From Molanna angustata (Eukaryota; Arthropoda; Insecta; Trichoptera; Molannidae), in NCBI GenBank assembly GCA_963576475.1, contig OY754972.1, positions 7,893,427-7,957,426 of the forward strand: DNA of 64,000 nucleotides, written 5' to 3'. Shown in pieces: positions 20,345 to 30,515 of this stretch. Under the pieces are notes generated by a model. That model made no database searches and was not told the origin of the DNA. It saw nothing but the letters and a program-made list of their open reading frames with translations. Position 1 is the stretch's first letter. Every line of letters begins with the position of its first letter. The position numbers and the translations under genes are program-made.

Positions 20345-20957
20345 ATGATCTGGAGGGCAAGTCTGATCGAGCGGTGAAATGAAAACCCTCATGATTACCC
20401 ACATCATGGATATAATTATATTATGGAGTTGTATAAAATATTAATCTTTAATATATATAATTCTTCTGTACGTGTGTATGTCACTGAACTCTTCCTTAAC
20501 TGCTGAATCGATTTTGATGATTTTTTTTGTGTGTGTTTGTGTGAGTGCCTGAATGGTTTAGATACACATAATGGAATTTCAAACATTAATATAGTAAAAG
20601 GAAAATAAAAACATGATTTTTTATAACAACAAATTATAATAGGTGGCGCTAATGTCGAATTAGCAATGTTTCCATTTGACAACACTAAGAAATCTGCCCA
20701 GACCACAAACAAAGTGTTTAGTGGCTCATCGAACAAGAAAATGTTAGTATGATCAGTGATTAAAAACATCCATATGATTTAAATATATTTATGTTACATA
20801 TATTTTTTTGTTTCACAAATATTTCGGGCAGGACAACGTCTATTGGGTCTGCTAGTATATTTATAGAACTCTATATGATAATTATATCCATGATATAGGT
20901 AATCACGAGGATTTTGATTTCACCGTTTGACCCGACTTGCCCCCCTGAATTGATATA
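20345..20957. repeat. Foldback element split by a Helitron
   Basis: Arms at about 20355-20444 and 20856-20950 are imperfect reverse complements. The left arm reads GGGCAAGTCTGATCGAGCGG, then ATCATGGATATAATTATA, and is mirrored by TATAATTATATCC-type sequence, then GACCCGACTTGCCC. Without the Helitron they would form a ~190-bp hairpin with almost no loop. Confidence 0.75.
20445..20855 (+). mobile_element. Non-autonomous Helitron (411 bp)
   Basis: It begins TC (TCTTTAATATATATAATTC), has the CCTTAACTGCTGAATCGATT, TTGATGATTTTTTTTGTGTG body common in insect Helitrons, and ends GGACAACGTCTATTGGGTCT then GCTAG. It sits between A (20444) and T (20856), the canonical Helitron target, with no target duplication. 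Typical 3' stem-loop bases are partly decayed. No Rep/helicase gene. Confidence 0.75.
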
Positions 20958-20989
20958 ATTGGGTAATCGATAATACAACAGGTAAAATA

Positions 20990-21130
20990 ACATCTCTCAA
21001 TGTTCAGCAATGAGGTTCACCACCCATTCTGAATGTAGTGACATGTTAGTTGAGGTGAGACTAGTGTGTGGGCAAACACGCATGTGTTGGACTTCATTTT
21101 ATAAAGTTATGCACACCGGCATGAACGAAT
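20990..21130 (-). repeat. Family H copy
   Basis: The reverse strand resembles 1500-1620 and 40270-40400 (ATTCAGAATGGGTGGTGAAC, GTCTCACCTCAACTAAC). No coding content. Confidence 0.45.
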
Positions 21131-21155
21131 GAATGAATGATCGTTTTCATTTCAT

Positions 21156-21380
21156 GTCGGCCTTCGTGGCTCAGTTGGTTAGATATCAGCCTCCTGAGCG
21201 AAAGGTCCCGGATTCGATTCCCGGTGGAGACAAATTTTTAAATTGTCTTTTTTGTCTAGACCTGTGAGATGATTACATACCATGAATCTTCAGAATGTGG
21301 CAACTTGTATTTAGGTGCATGTTAAATTAATATTTGACATAGTACCTGTTAATTTCCCGCGAATATCGGGACATATAACA
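21156..21380 (+). mobile_element. SINE family 1 (tRNA-derived), full copy
   Basis: The tRNA-like head reads GTCGGCCTTCGTGGCTCAGT then TGGTTAGATATC, with A box TGGCTCAGTTGG and B box GGTCCCGGATTCGATTC. The body contains CTGTGAGATGATTACATA, AGAATGTGGCAACTTGT and GTTAAATTAATATTTGACAT. Copies: 61723-61955 and a worn one at 44004-44345. The head has lost tRNA folding in the anticodon arm, so it is not a tRNA gene. Confidence 0.85.
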
Positions 21381-21811
21381 TCGGGATTCGAACCTGGGAC
21401 ATATTACAAAGAAAAACAGTTAAAATTTGTGCGACGCAACACATAGGGAAAGATTAAAAAAAACGGAAAAATGGAATATTCAAAAAAGATTGAAATAGAA
21501 AAAATAAGGAAGGAAATATTTTTCAGCTTTCTATACTATTTTGTGATTTTTCAAAGTAATTTATTTATTTTTCTTTATACATTCCGCTTTGATTTGCTAG
21601 TTTTCTTTGTCAGTTTTTTTTCTAGAAATACTAATTGAACTGATAAGGTTGCAAACCCCTTAACCTGACATAATATAAGCACTAACCATCTCTTCTTGTT
21701 TTGCACACATTGAAAAAGGTCACTGAATGACCGAACAAGGAAGGGGTTCAAGGAGTAAAAGAGGGATTCAAAAGACTACAATTGATATCGGCATTACTAT
21801 TGTGAATATTT
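21381..21811. other. Non-coding stretch
   Basis: AT-rich, no open frame or known repeat noticed. Confidence 0.4.
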
Positions 21812-22861
21812 ACTAGTTGCATGTAACACATGAGATCCAACTGTCGATGGCGATAGTATGTATAATGGTAGAATACGTATCAAACTATTAACACAAATTA
21901 GTAAATATTTTAGGATATTTAGTTTTCTATATAAAACATGTGAGTATGTATGTCAGGATAGGATAGTATGGAGGTCAGTCTATTTTTCCTACCCAGAATA
22001 TGTAAAAAGCATGATGTATGTTTGTAGATTAAATAGGTATCAAACTATTGAGTGAGATATTGTGTGGTGTTTACTACTTTACAAATTGCATGAAACAATG
22101 TCGTCACTAAATTCAATTTTTATAAATGTACTACTATAGGTAATGCCGATATTTTTTATAGAAAATTAAATTTTTTAGTTGGGGTGTTTCGGCTTTTTAC
22201 AATATTTTTTAAAACTTTGGAAATATAGGCAGTTAAACACATAAATTTATCATAAAAAATGTTTGAGAAACTCTGTAATTTTTTTGAAAAAGTTAATTTG
22301 AGATTTTATATTTGTCTATATTTACATCTATATTCAGGGTTTTAGCTTATATAGTTTATGAGATATATGGAAAAATAAAGTAAAAATTCAAAAGCTGATA
22401 ACCCCTGATTGAAATAAATTTCAAAATTCTGAGTATAAAAGTTTTGTAGGCCTATAACTATAATAATAATAATAATAATGAACACTTTCTTGCACCCTGC
22501 GCAAGTGGCGAGTTTATTGCTGTATGGAAATTTCTTCCATAACCCCTGACTGAAACAAAAATTCAAAATTATGACAATTAAATTTTTTTAGGCCTATTAT
22601 TGTTCATATATTCTGAAATTTTGGGCTCTGTTAATTGAGCGGATCAATAGGGGGGAGGGGGGATACAGACACACACAAACCGAGACACACGGACACACAG
22701 ACACATTAAATGTTCTACTTCGAATACTGAGTAAATCCGTATAATTTAGAACATATATTCTGCGAAGCCTCTAAGTTGGTGCTTTTTGACTTCAAAGTTG
22801 GAAAAACCGTGAAAAATATAGACCTGGCAACAAAGATCTCTTGAACAAATCGACAGTTGGA
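21812..22861 (+). mobile_element. Repeat family A, copy A2 (with internal SINE fragment)
   Basis: Starts ACTAGTTGCATGTAACACAT and ends in ATCGACAGTTGGAT. A reverse SINE family 2 tail sits at 22460-22540. On both sides of it the family A segment AACCCCTGAYTGAAA to TAGGCCTAT is present, so this segment is duplicated around the SINE piece. The (CA)n region is short (22665-22706). Confidence 0.85.
22460..22540 (-). mobile_element. SINE family 2, 3' tail only
   Basis: The reverse strand reads TGGAAGAAATTTCCATACAG, then CTCGCCACTTGCGCAGGGTG, CAAGAAAGTGTTCATTATT, matching the ends of the SINEs at 32160 and 54601, including the (ATT)n terminus. Confidence 0.8.
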
Positions 22862-23217
22862 TAATTTCTGTAGGTACAATTTTTCTAGAATTTGGTAAAT
22901 TTTAAAAGAACTATTTGTATTGAAATTTCACAAATTCTGACTATATTCTTTTGAAATTGCACAAATTCTGTCAATAGTCTATGTTTTTTTTCCCAAATAA
23001 AAAGACAGAAGATAATTGGAATGCATTCTTACTGTGTTATTTATAAATTTTGTAATTCAACCCAGTAGCGTGCATTTCAAGCAAAATTACTGAAGACATA
23101 TTTTCTTCTGGAATACCCTGTTGCCTTTTACACTGTCAAATATTGTTTAGATTTTCAACTGCACTTTAAAATAAATAAATATTTGCATGCGACAGAGAAT
23201 GTAAAACCTGTCATGCG
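22862..23217. other. Non-coding stretch
   Basis: A short internal echo (ATTGAAATTTCACAAATTCTG and TTGAAATTGCACAAATTCTG) occurs around 22920-22970. No gene. Confidence 0.4.
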
Positions 23218-23406
23218 ACATTGCCCCCAAGTCAAATTGAAAACGCTGTTCGTTTTCGCCAAGCGCTAATTTTTTTTGTATGGGATTTGACGTTTGTTGT
23301 TTGTTATTGTAGAAAAAATTTCTACAACAAACGTCAAATCCCATACAAAAAAAATTAGCGCTTGGCGAAAACGAACAGCGTTTTCAATTTGACTTGGGGG
23401 CAATGT
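23218..23406. repeat. 83-bp perfect inverted repeat with 23-nt loop
   Basis: Left arm 23218-23300 and right arm 23324-23406 are exact reverse complements by eye over 83 bp (outer ACATTGCCCCCAAGTCAAAT, inner GACGTTTGTTGT). The loop itself contains TTGTAGAAA/TTTCTACAA. No matching target duplication flanks it. A transcript would fold into a long hairpin. The 65-codon minus ORF crossing it is a by-product. Confidence 0.95.
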
Positions 23407-23479
23407 ACTATGGAATGAAAATGGAATGAAATATCAACAATCGTTCATGGTGCAAAAAGCGTTCATAATTATTTTTATT

Positions 23480-24035
23480 AAAATTTTGATTCAATGGTGA
23501 TAGTGTCGTCACGGGGACGCAATAGCTGTTGTTCGTCGCTATCGCAAGAAACTAAAGCGCACCTTAATGTCAACATCGCGCACGACATAAAGACGACACG
23601 ACACGGCGTCGAAAATCAAAATGGAGGCGAGAAACGAAAATCAATGTGCCGTATGCATTCGTGCAAAACGTACAGATATATTTTACCGGTTAGCAATTTA
23701 CATATGGAAATTAGATTTTGCATTTTAACGCCCGCCGGCACATTTCGTTTTGCTAATTTGACAATTTTATTTCGCCTACACGATGTGGGCAAACTGGGTT
23801 AAAGTCCGCGCGCGGCCCTGCAACTATTGCCTATGTAAATGCGTGATAATCTTTCAGACGGGGCCGCATCCGTCGTACGTCCAAAGATGCGGACGAATTA
23901 GGCGCAGATATATTTGGGGCGCCTAAAGTATGCGTATCAATCTTAGGCGAGTCCGCATCCGCCTTCCGTTCAAAGATGCGGATTCCCTAGGTGTAAATAC
24001 ATTTGTGGGTGCCAAAATTAAGTGTACCAATCAAA
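23480..24035. other. CpG-rich island with a diverged tandem pair
   Basis: This stretch stands out for CG dinucleotides (GTCGTCACGGGGACGC, CGACACGACACGGCGTCG, GTCCGCGCGCGGCCCTG). At the right end two units of about 86 bp follow each other (23862-23947 and 23948-24034), both with CCGCATCC, TCAAAGATGCGGA-like and TTTGKGGS. Each unit contains a CCGCATC/GATGCGG inverted repeat. A 102-codon plus frame (23494-23802) is open but unrecognised. An unmethylated promoter or a GC-rich mobile element could explain it. Confidence 0.55.
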
Positions 24036-24099
24036 CTAAAATATACCTACATAAAAATAGTATTAAACATGAAATAGTGTTATAAAGTTTTTTCGGAAG

Positions 24100-24650
24100 A
24101 TTATATTTTTTTTTATTTGATTTATGTCAGTAAACATACAGCTATAAGTACAATACTATATTCTCATACACACATTACCAAAAAATTAGCCAACATAGTT
24201 TACATACAAAGTTTACATTACCTACCTCATGTACACTAAAATAGACAAATCATAAAAACTGAAACAAAAAAAGTAAAAGAAAAAACTGAATAAGTTATGC
24301 TTGATTAATGGGAAAAAGGAAAATGGAGACAGTAGTTGATTAGATTAAGGGGGGGAGGGGGGGGGATACAAAACAAAAAAAAAAACACTTAAAAGATGGA
24401 GGGGCGAGCAGAGGAGGGGTCATGTGCAAAGAAATGATATCTTAGATTAATTTTGAAAGCGGGACATGTTAATGAATCTCGAAGTTGCGATGGGATGTGA
24501 TTCCAAAGTCTGGATGTTTGTACGGAAAAGGATGTGGTGAAAAATGAAGTATTTTGTACTGGGATACTGAGGGTACTTTCAGTATTTGAACGAAGAGGCA
24601 ACCCGTGTTCTTAGAAGATGTGAAATTGATTTTTAGATAAATTGGAGCGT
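24100..24650 (-). mobile_element. Jockey/CR1-like LINE 3' end
   Basis: The minus strand encodes FFTTSFSVQTSRLWNHIPSQ then SLTCPAFKINLRYHFF, a LINE ORF2 C-terminus, stopping at 24389. The 3'UTR runs down to the T-rich tail near 24107. A second copy of this UTR is at 50995-51210 (shared CAGTAAACATACAGCTATA and AGTTATGCTTGATTAATGGG). Confidence 0.75.
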
Positions 24651-24719
24651 TTGGGTTGTTTAAGTCCTTATATGCCTGTTTTATTGAATGTGAAAAGGCT
24701 TTTGATAGACTTAAACACA

Positions 24720-25060
24720 AAGCATAGATTTAATGCTTCAAAGGTGGTGGTGTCAATGACAAGGATATCTTCCCGGTGGTCGGCGTCCCTCTTGCAGCCT
24801 TTCTGGATTCATCCAATCTACATAATCGTCTTCTTTGCCTGCTCCACGTTACAATATTCTCCACATTACAGGTTTTGTGGATCTCCTCATTGAGTATTTT
24901 GACTCGGAGGGTTCTGCCCAAGATAGGTCTTAGAGTTTTCATCTATGTTATTCTGAGTAACTGTTTTGTTCTCACCGTGTTCGCCCTTGCTTCAACTCCA
25001 TAGGTCATTATGGGACTGATGTATGTTATATATATTCGGACCTGACTATCAACTCTCATT
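24720..25060 (-). mobile_element. RTE-like LINE C-terminal remnant
   Basis: The minus strand reads YISPIMTYGVEARANTVRTK, then MKTLRPILGRTLRVK, NEEIHKTCNVENIV, an RTE-like thumb and tail. One in-frame stop separates the parts. The same family appears at 42470-42880. Its upstream part is cut at about 25062, where the LINE-2 tail begins. Confidence 0.75.
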
Positions 25061-25448
25061 TCTTTTTTTTTTTTTATTTATTTATTTTTGTAAAAGGCGA
25101 GTACACATACTACATAACAATAAAATGAAGCAATTATATATATAGTGAAACATCCAAAACGAGTACCTATCTCGACTCACCTTTGAGTATCATATTATGA
25201 AATTATCATACTACTAATTGCAACAGAAATAAGGAAGAAATGGAGTATCGAGGAAGTAGGGAGGAGGATAGTTTATATGTGTTTGTGTGTATGTGTGTGT
25301 GTATGTGTGTGTATGTGTATGTGTTTAAACATGAAACATGAAAACACACGAGAAGTAGCACAAGTAGAAGAAATGAACATTAAAAACATTAAAAAAGAAA
25401 CAAAAATTCAGTTACAAAAGAGACTTTAAAAGATATAGTAAACTACTT

Positions 25449-28289
25449 CTACCTTATCATAAGGATTTTCTTTTTAAATGTAGGTCTTGACAGATGAAAA
25501 ATGTCCAGGTTATCAGTTTCATTTACAATTTTTGTATAGGTATATATACACCTGTATAATGGGGCATTACTACCAATATTAGAATTACATTTATTAAGAT
25601 ATAGCAATGCAGATTGCCTTGTCCGTCTAACGGGTACGTTAAACTGTATGTTACTGAGTAATTCCTGACAATCTATAAAACCATTTAACAAATCACGCAG
25701 AAACATTAAATCGCTGTTTCTACGTCTAATGCCCAACGGCTGCAATTCAATATTATTATTATTGTTGCCAAATTTATATTTTAAATATTTGATAAATAAT
25801 CTTTGAATTCTTTCAATACATTGAGTATATATATTATAACAAGGATTCCAAACAACCGACGAATATTCCAGTTGACTTCTGACAAGTGAATAGTAAAGCA
25901 TAACTATAGTTTTAGGCTGTTTAAAAGGTTTGCAAGTTCTGATTAGGAAGCCTAGCATTTGATAAGCTTTCGAGCAGATATGCTCTACATGCTTATCAAA
26001 AGACATTTTGTTGTCGAGAATTACTCCCAAATCTCTACAATCTGTTTTCTGTATAATTGGCTCATTATTTATTTTATAATTGTAACAAAATGGATTCTTA
26101 TTTCTTGTAAAAGATATTGAAAGACATTTTTTAATGTTTATTGATAATTTATTTTCTACACAATACAGAGCGAGGCGATTTAGGTCTTCTTGGAGTAATT
26201 CACAATCATTTATGGATAATATAGTCTTATATATCTTCATATCGTCAGCATAGATTACATAATTACTATTCTTAAAACAGTTACCGATATCACTTATGTA
26301 TATATTAAACATGAGAGGCCCCAAGTGGGATCCCTGAGGGACGCCAGATGAAACACAAATCGAATTCGATAATTGTCCTTTGTGCACGACGATTTGACTA
26401 CGGTTAAGCAAATATGATTCCAACCATCTAAGAAGGCTACCATGTATCCCCATAGCATTAAGCTTATTAATCAATATGGTATGATCAACCCTGTCAAATG
26501 CTTTTGAATAATCTGTATAAATTGCATCTGTCTGTATTCTTGAATCCATGTATGTACAAACTGAGTTCACGAAAATACCTAAATTTGTTGTAGTTGATCT
26601 GTTTCTAATAAAACCGTGTTGTTTCTCATTTATTAGATGCTTTATATTGAAGTATATCTGTTCGTATATAATTTTTTCCAAGATTTTACTCAAAATCGGT
26701 AGTTTAGATACGGGTCGATAGTTCGACACGTCTCTTTTTTCCCCGCCCTTGAAAATGGGAGTGATGAGCGCGCTCTTCCACATGCATGGAAAGACCCCAC
26801 TCAATACAGATCTATGAAAAATGTGGTATAACGGTTTCACTAAAGTCTCTTTACAGTTTTTTATAAAAATTCCAGGAATATTGTCGCTACCTTGTCCCTT
26901 TTTCACGTCGATGTTGCCGAGTTGTTTCAAAATAATATCCTCATTAATATACACGTTAGACAGTGACAGTCCAGTAACCATATTCAGATTGGAAACAATG
27001 TGATTACACGTGGATGGATGTTGGTTCTGTATAAACACTGACGAAAAAAATTCTGACAATAGGTTTGCTGATTCTTTTGCATTAAGTGCTACCTCATTAC
27101 CGTATGTTAAACATTCGGGTGAGTTGTTCGAGGACCTTTTAGATTTAATATATGTCCATAGTTTTTTATTATTGTATTGAATTGATTCTTCCGTCGATTT
27201 CATGTAATTTTTAAAAACCGTTTCTGCAACCGATTTTTGTCGTTTGCGAAGGAGCGAGAATGTTTGGTAATCGATGGGGTTTCCTGTACGCTTCCAGGAC
27301 TTAAAATATTTCATCTTTTCTTTTTCTATTTTTTTAAGTGGAGTGTTATACCATATAGGGTACTTATCTTCGGACACCACCCTTGATGGAACAAATTCGT
27401 CAATAATTCGTAATATTATTGAATAAAAATTTTGAATAGCAACATTAACGTCTTCCGTTTCTATAACTACAGACCAGTCAATATCTCTCAGTTTATTGTT
27501 AATAGCGAGATAATCAGCTTTGTTAAATAATCTAGTACGATGGTGTTTCGGGCTACATTTCGGAGGAGTAAAGAAAGGAAGCTTGATAATAATTGATTTA
27601 TGATGAGAGTCCTCGGGAACAAGAGAAAAGTTGGATTCAATTACCGTAAGTGAAGCATTTGACAAAACTAGGTCCAAGACCCTACCATATTGATTCGAGA
27701 TAAAATTCAGTTGCGATAAATTTGAGAAAGCCAAACAATTCAAAAATTCTATTGAGCATGTGTCACCATTTGATAGAGGGGGAACGTTGTCCCATTTAAT
27801 GTTTGGCATGTTATAATCACCCACTATTATGAATGTATCATCAGGGTGTTGCGACGTTTTGTCCTGAATTACTTCTATGTGAGATTTTAAAGACGCTAGC
27901 CTCTGATACTGCAAGAATTTTGAGGAAACATTTGGTAAATATGAACAACAGATGTGTGTTAGTCTCCCATAGTTACCTGTTGACTTAATAGTGATCCATA
28001 CTTCTTCCATGCAAGATGGGTGACTGACACAATTAATAATTTCGAAACAATTTTTAACCCCAATGAGTACCCCGCCCCCAGTAGATTTACCTGAAGCGAC
28101 ATTGTCCCTATCACATCTGAAAACTTTATACCTATTGTCGAATAATTCCTCATTCCTTATACTCTCAACCAACCACGTCTCTGTGATAAGAACAATATCG
28201 AAATCATTTAGCAAGATATTATTGTAGAATTCATTTGTCTTGGATTTCAGACCGCGAGCGTTCTGATAGTAAAATAATATTATATTCAT
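25449..28289 (-). CDS. LINE-2 ORF2: AP-type endonuclease and reverse transcriptase
   Basis: 946 codons without interruption. Endonuclease motifs: LFYYQNARGLKSK, LITETWL, GGGVLIGVKN, CCSYLPN, IVGDYNMPNIKW, RVLDLVLSN and EDSHHKSII (SDH-like). RT motifs at about 470-760: NYRPVSKLPILSKILEKII, QHGFIRNRSTTTNLG, motif A AIYTDYSKAFDRVDHTIL, motif B SGVPQGSHLGPLMFNIYIS, motif C YVIYADDMKIYK. The thumb has RDLGVILDNKMSFDKHV, SKAYQMLGFLIRTCKPF and LVRSQLEYSSVVWNPCY. It is homologous to, but clearly diverged from, LINE-1 ORF2. The C-terminus has the RRTRQSALLYL to IVNETDNLDIF region. All catalytic residues seen are intact, so the enzyme may be functional. Confidence 0.93.
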   Translation of the reverse strand: MNIILFYYQNARGLKSKTNEFYNNILLNDFDIVLITETWLVESIRNEELFDNRYKVFRCDRDNVASGKSTGGGVLIGVKNCFEIINCVSHPSCMEEVWITIKSTGNYGRLTHICCSYLPNVSSKFLQYQRLASLKSHIEVIQDKTSQHPDDTFIIVGDYNMPNIKWDNVPPLSNGDTCSIEFLNCLAFSNLSQLNFISNQYGRVLDLVLSNASLTVIESNFSLVPEDSHHKSIIIKLPFFTPPKCSPKHHRTRLFNKADYLAINNKLRDIDWSVVIETEDVNVAIQNFYSIILRIIDEFVPSRVVSEDKYPIWYNTPLKKIEKEKMKYFKSWKRTGNPIDYQTFSLLRKRQKSVAETVFKNYMKSTEESIQYNNKKLWTYIKSKRSSNNSPECLTYGNEVALNAKESANLLSEFFSSVFIQNQHPSTCNHIVSNLNMVTGLSLSNVYINEDIILKQLGNIDVKKGQGSDNIPGIFIKNCKETLVKPLYHIFHRSVLSGVFPCMWKSALITPIFKGGEKRDVSNYRPVSKLPILSKILEKIIYEQIYFNIKHLINEKQHGFIRNRSTTTNLGIFVNSVCTYMDSRIQTDAIYTDYSKAFDRVDHTILINKLNAMGIHGSLLRWLESYLLNRSQIVVHKGQLSNSICVSSGVPQGSHLGPLMFNIYISDIGNCFKNSNYVIYADDMKIYKTILSINDCELLQEDLNRLALYCVENKLSINIKKCLSISFTRNKNPFCYNYKINNEPIIQKTDCRDLGVILDNKMSFDKHVEHICSKAYQMLGFLIRTCKPFKQPKTIVMLYYSLVRSQLEYSSVVWNPCYNIYTQCIERIQRLFIKYLKYKFGNNNNNIELQPLGIRRRNSDLMFLRDLLNGFIDCQELLSNIQFNVPVRRTRQSALLYLNKCNSNIGSNAPLYRCIYTYTKIVNETDNLDIFHLSRPTFKKKILMIR

Positions 28290-28690
28290 TGTGAAATAAA
28301 AATTATTTCAGTGCATGTCTATTAAAGATGAATTATAAATCACATAAAAAAAGTATTTCACTAAATATATAAAGGTTATATTGTACAATTCATTTATCTT
28401 TGATATTGAACCTTGAGCATTCTGGCAATAAAATAATACTAGGTTCGTAGTTGGATATAATAGTCGCAGTATTTGTACATTATAGATGAAATTTAAGATC
28501 ACATAAAAAATATATATATATATATATATATTAATAATGTAGACAACTTTTATGTTATAGAAATCATTTGTCTTTGAATTAAAACCGCGAGCGTTCATAT
28601 GATAAAATAACATTAAGTTCTTTATAAAATAAAATAGACTCGGTATTTGTGTATTGTAGATAAGAATTAAAAAACAAAATAAAAAAGAAT
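28200..28690 (-). repeat. Three in-frame tandem copies of the ORF2 start region
   Basis: The segment encoding NIILFYYQNARGLKSKTNEF at the ORF2 start recurs twice upstream as NLVLFYCQNAQGSISKINEL and NLMLFYHMNARGFNSKTNDF. Spacing is 53 and 58 codons (159 and 174 bp). Flanking codons also align (IYNxQI, FYVI). All three copies lie in the ORF2 reading frame. Such arrays recall promoter monomers in some LINE 5'UTRs, but here the monomer contains coding sequence. Confidence 0.85.
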
Positions 28691-28886
28691 AAAGAAAATA
28701 AAGAACAAAAAGACATATCATCGAATACATAAAGGTTAAAATAAAAATAGTCAGAAGTCCACTGTGAATATCACGCCTAAGCGAATACCTATGAAGTGTG
28801 CTGCGTATTGACAAAAACAGATTGATACTTGTGTTGTTTAGTACTAGATGTAAAATGTATAAGTGTTGGTGCATTCTGCATTGCAT
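28308..28886 (-). CDS. In-frame upstream extension of LINE-2 ORF2 (192 codons)
   Basis: This frame is the same as ORF2 and is separated from its ATG by one TAA and six codons. It contains the two upstream monomers and hydrophobic runs (LLTIFILTFMYSMICLFVLY). A microsatellite (IYIYIYI codons, 28509-28530) lies within. It may be an ORF1 remnant, a leader that couples translation, or simply repeat-derived sequence kept in frame. Not recognised as any protein family. Confidence 0.35.
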   Translation of the reverse strand: MQCRMHQHLYILHLVLNNTSINLFLSIRSTLHRYSLRRDIHSGLLTIFILTFMYSMICLFVLYFLYSFLFCFLILIYNTQIPSLFYFIKNLMLFYHMNARGFNSKTNDFYNIKVVYIINIYIYIYIFYVILNFIYNVQILRLLYPTTNLVLFYCQNAQGSISKINELYNITFIYLVKYFFYVIYNSSLIDMH

Positions 28887-28974
28887 TTATTGACTCGTGT
28901 TTATAATGATGTGCTTTTCAATATATATAACTTATAAGTACTTACTACACCTGCATAAATAATAAATATATCCT

Positions 28975-29172
28975 TCACAGATAGAATCGATATTTTTTTA
29001 GTTGAGTCAAAACGTCGCGTCGGTCGAAGGTTACGGCTAGGGCCGAACATTCAGCTTCGACGTCGGCTAAAATCTGACCTCCGTTCGGTTGGATACTGGA
29101 TTTAATGCACCGGGCGTTCAAAATTGTGGATTCGGACCTGGCTTTTTTACACCAAAAAAAGCCCATGCTCAT
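28975..29172 (-). other. Unrecognised 65-codon frame near the LINE-2 5' side
   Basis: The translation contains ARSESTILNARCIKSSIQPN and ILADVEAECSALAVTFDRRD. Its base composition is richer in GC than LINE-2. It could be part of a LINE-2 ORF1 or 5'UTR, or the target. I do not recognise it. Confidence 0.3.
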
Positions 29173-29516
29173 CTCAAAAGTGTATCAGGATTATTGTAAA
29201 TAGAACGCTGTTAAAAGTGTTGATATTGCAACAACACTCGAAAGAATTTCGCTCCATAGCAATATTAAATAAATTCGTTTAAATTTATTTCATGATATGA
29301 AATGTATAAAGAGGTGCGGGTGGAACATTCGAAATAAGTAGAACCTAATAGAGCAGGAAATTGAAATAGAAATACGAGTGAACAAAGGTTTGGGGGTATG
29401 TTTGAATAATATTGTTATAAAATTACTTACTTTACGAGTCCGAGCACTTCAGAATACAGCAGCCGCAACGGTCATCATCAGGCCTTCTGCATCGCCTCTC
29501 TGGCATATCTCAATAG

Positions 29517-30515
29517 ACTAGTTGCATGTAACACATGAGATCCAACTGTCGATAGCGATAGTTGAAGTATAAGTACGAAACTATAAACCCATGAATCCAA
29601 ATTGTTGAATATTTTGAGATATTTTGTTTTCTATACAACACATGTAGGTATGTATGTCAAGATAGGATAATATAGAGGTCAGTCCTTTTTTCCTACCCGG
29701 AATATGAAAACAGCATGATGGTATGTACCTATGCATGTTTAGAGATGAAGTATCAAACTATTAAGTGTTCTTAGATATTATTGTGTATAGGCGACTGCCA
29801 TACAATTTGTATGAAGCGATGTCGTCACTAAATTCAACTTTTATAAAAATTGTTAAAAAAAAATTGAGATGTACTAATACAATGCTAATATTTTTTAATA
29901 GAAAATTAAATTATCTAGTTGGGGTGTTTTGGCTTTTTTCGATATTTTTAAAAACTTTTGAAATATAGGCAGTTAAACACATAAATTTGTCATAAAAAAA
30001 ATATTTTTCTAAATAAAAAATGTTTGAGAATCTCTGGAATTTTTTTGAAAAATCGAATTTGAGAATTTGTGTTTGTCTACATTTATACCGATTTTCAGCG
30101 TTCTAGCTTTTATGAGATATATGGAAAAAAAAAGTAAAAATTCAAAAGTTAACAAATAAATAAAAAAAAGAACAAATATTCAAAATTCTGAGTATAAAAG
30201 TTTTGTAGGCCTATTACTTTTTATATATTCTGAAATTTTGGGCTCTGTAAATTGAGCGGATCAAAAGTTAATAGGGGGGACGGATACACACACACAGACA
30301 CACGAAATGTTCTACTCCGAATTCTGAGTAAATCCGTATACGGAATATATATACTGCGAAGCCTCTAAGTTGGTGTTTTTTTGACTTCAAAGTTGGAAAA
30401 GCCGTGAAAAATATAGACCCCGCATACAATCGTGTTCCTTCATACACGCGTCTTGGATTTAAACTGCCTCTTCCTTCAAAAGAATTTCATTCTCTTGAAC
30501 GAATCGACAGTTGGA
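29517..30515 (+). mobile_element. Repeat family A, copy A3
   Basis: Starts ACTAGTTGCATGTAACACAT and ends with ATCGACAGTTGGAT at about 30502-30515. All family landmarks are present. The (CA)n stretch is short (30285-30304). This is the cleanest copy because it carries no insertion. Confidence 0.9.

Larger units (their letters stand above)
25064..28930 (-). mobile_element. LINE-2: Jockey/CR1-type non-LTR retrotransposon
   Basis: The minus strand carries a 5' region with tandem repeats, an intact ORF2 (28289-25449), a ~360-bp 3'UTR containing a GTGTGT run (25278-25323) and a TAAATAAATAAA/poly(A)-like tail at 25064-25090. No ORF1 is recognisable; either it is lost by 5' truncation or this lineage has one further upstream. 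The 5' boundary near 28930 is a guess. The 3' end abuts an RTE-like remnant, which suggests insertion into it. Confidence 0.75.

Noticed and set aside
21156..21235. Functional tRNA gene in the SINE family 1 head
   Set aside because: Anticodon arm does not fold properly and the same head plus body occurs three times.
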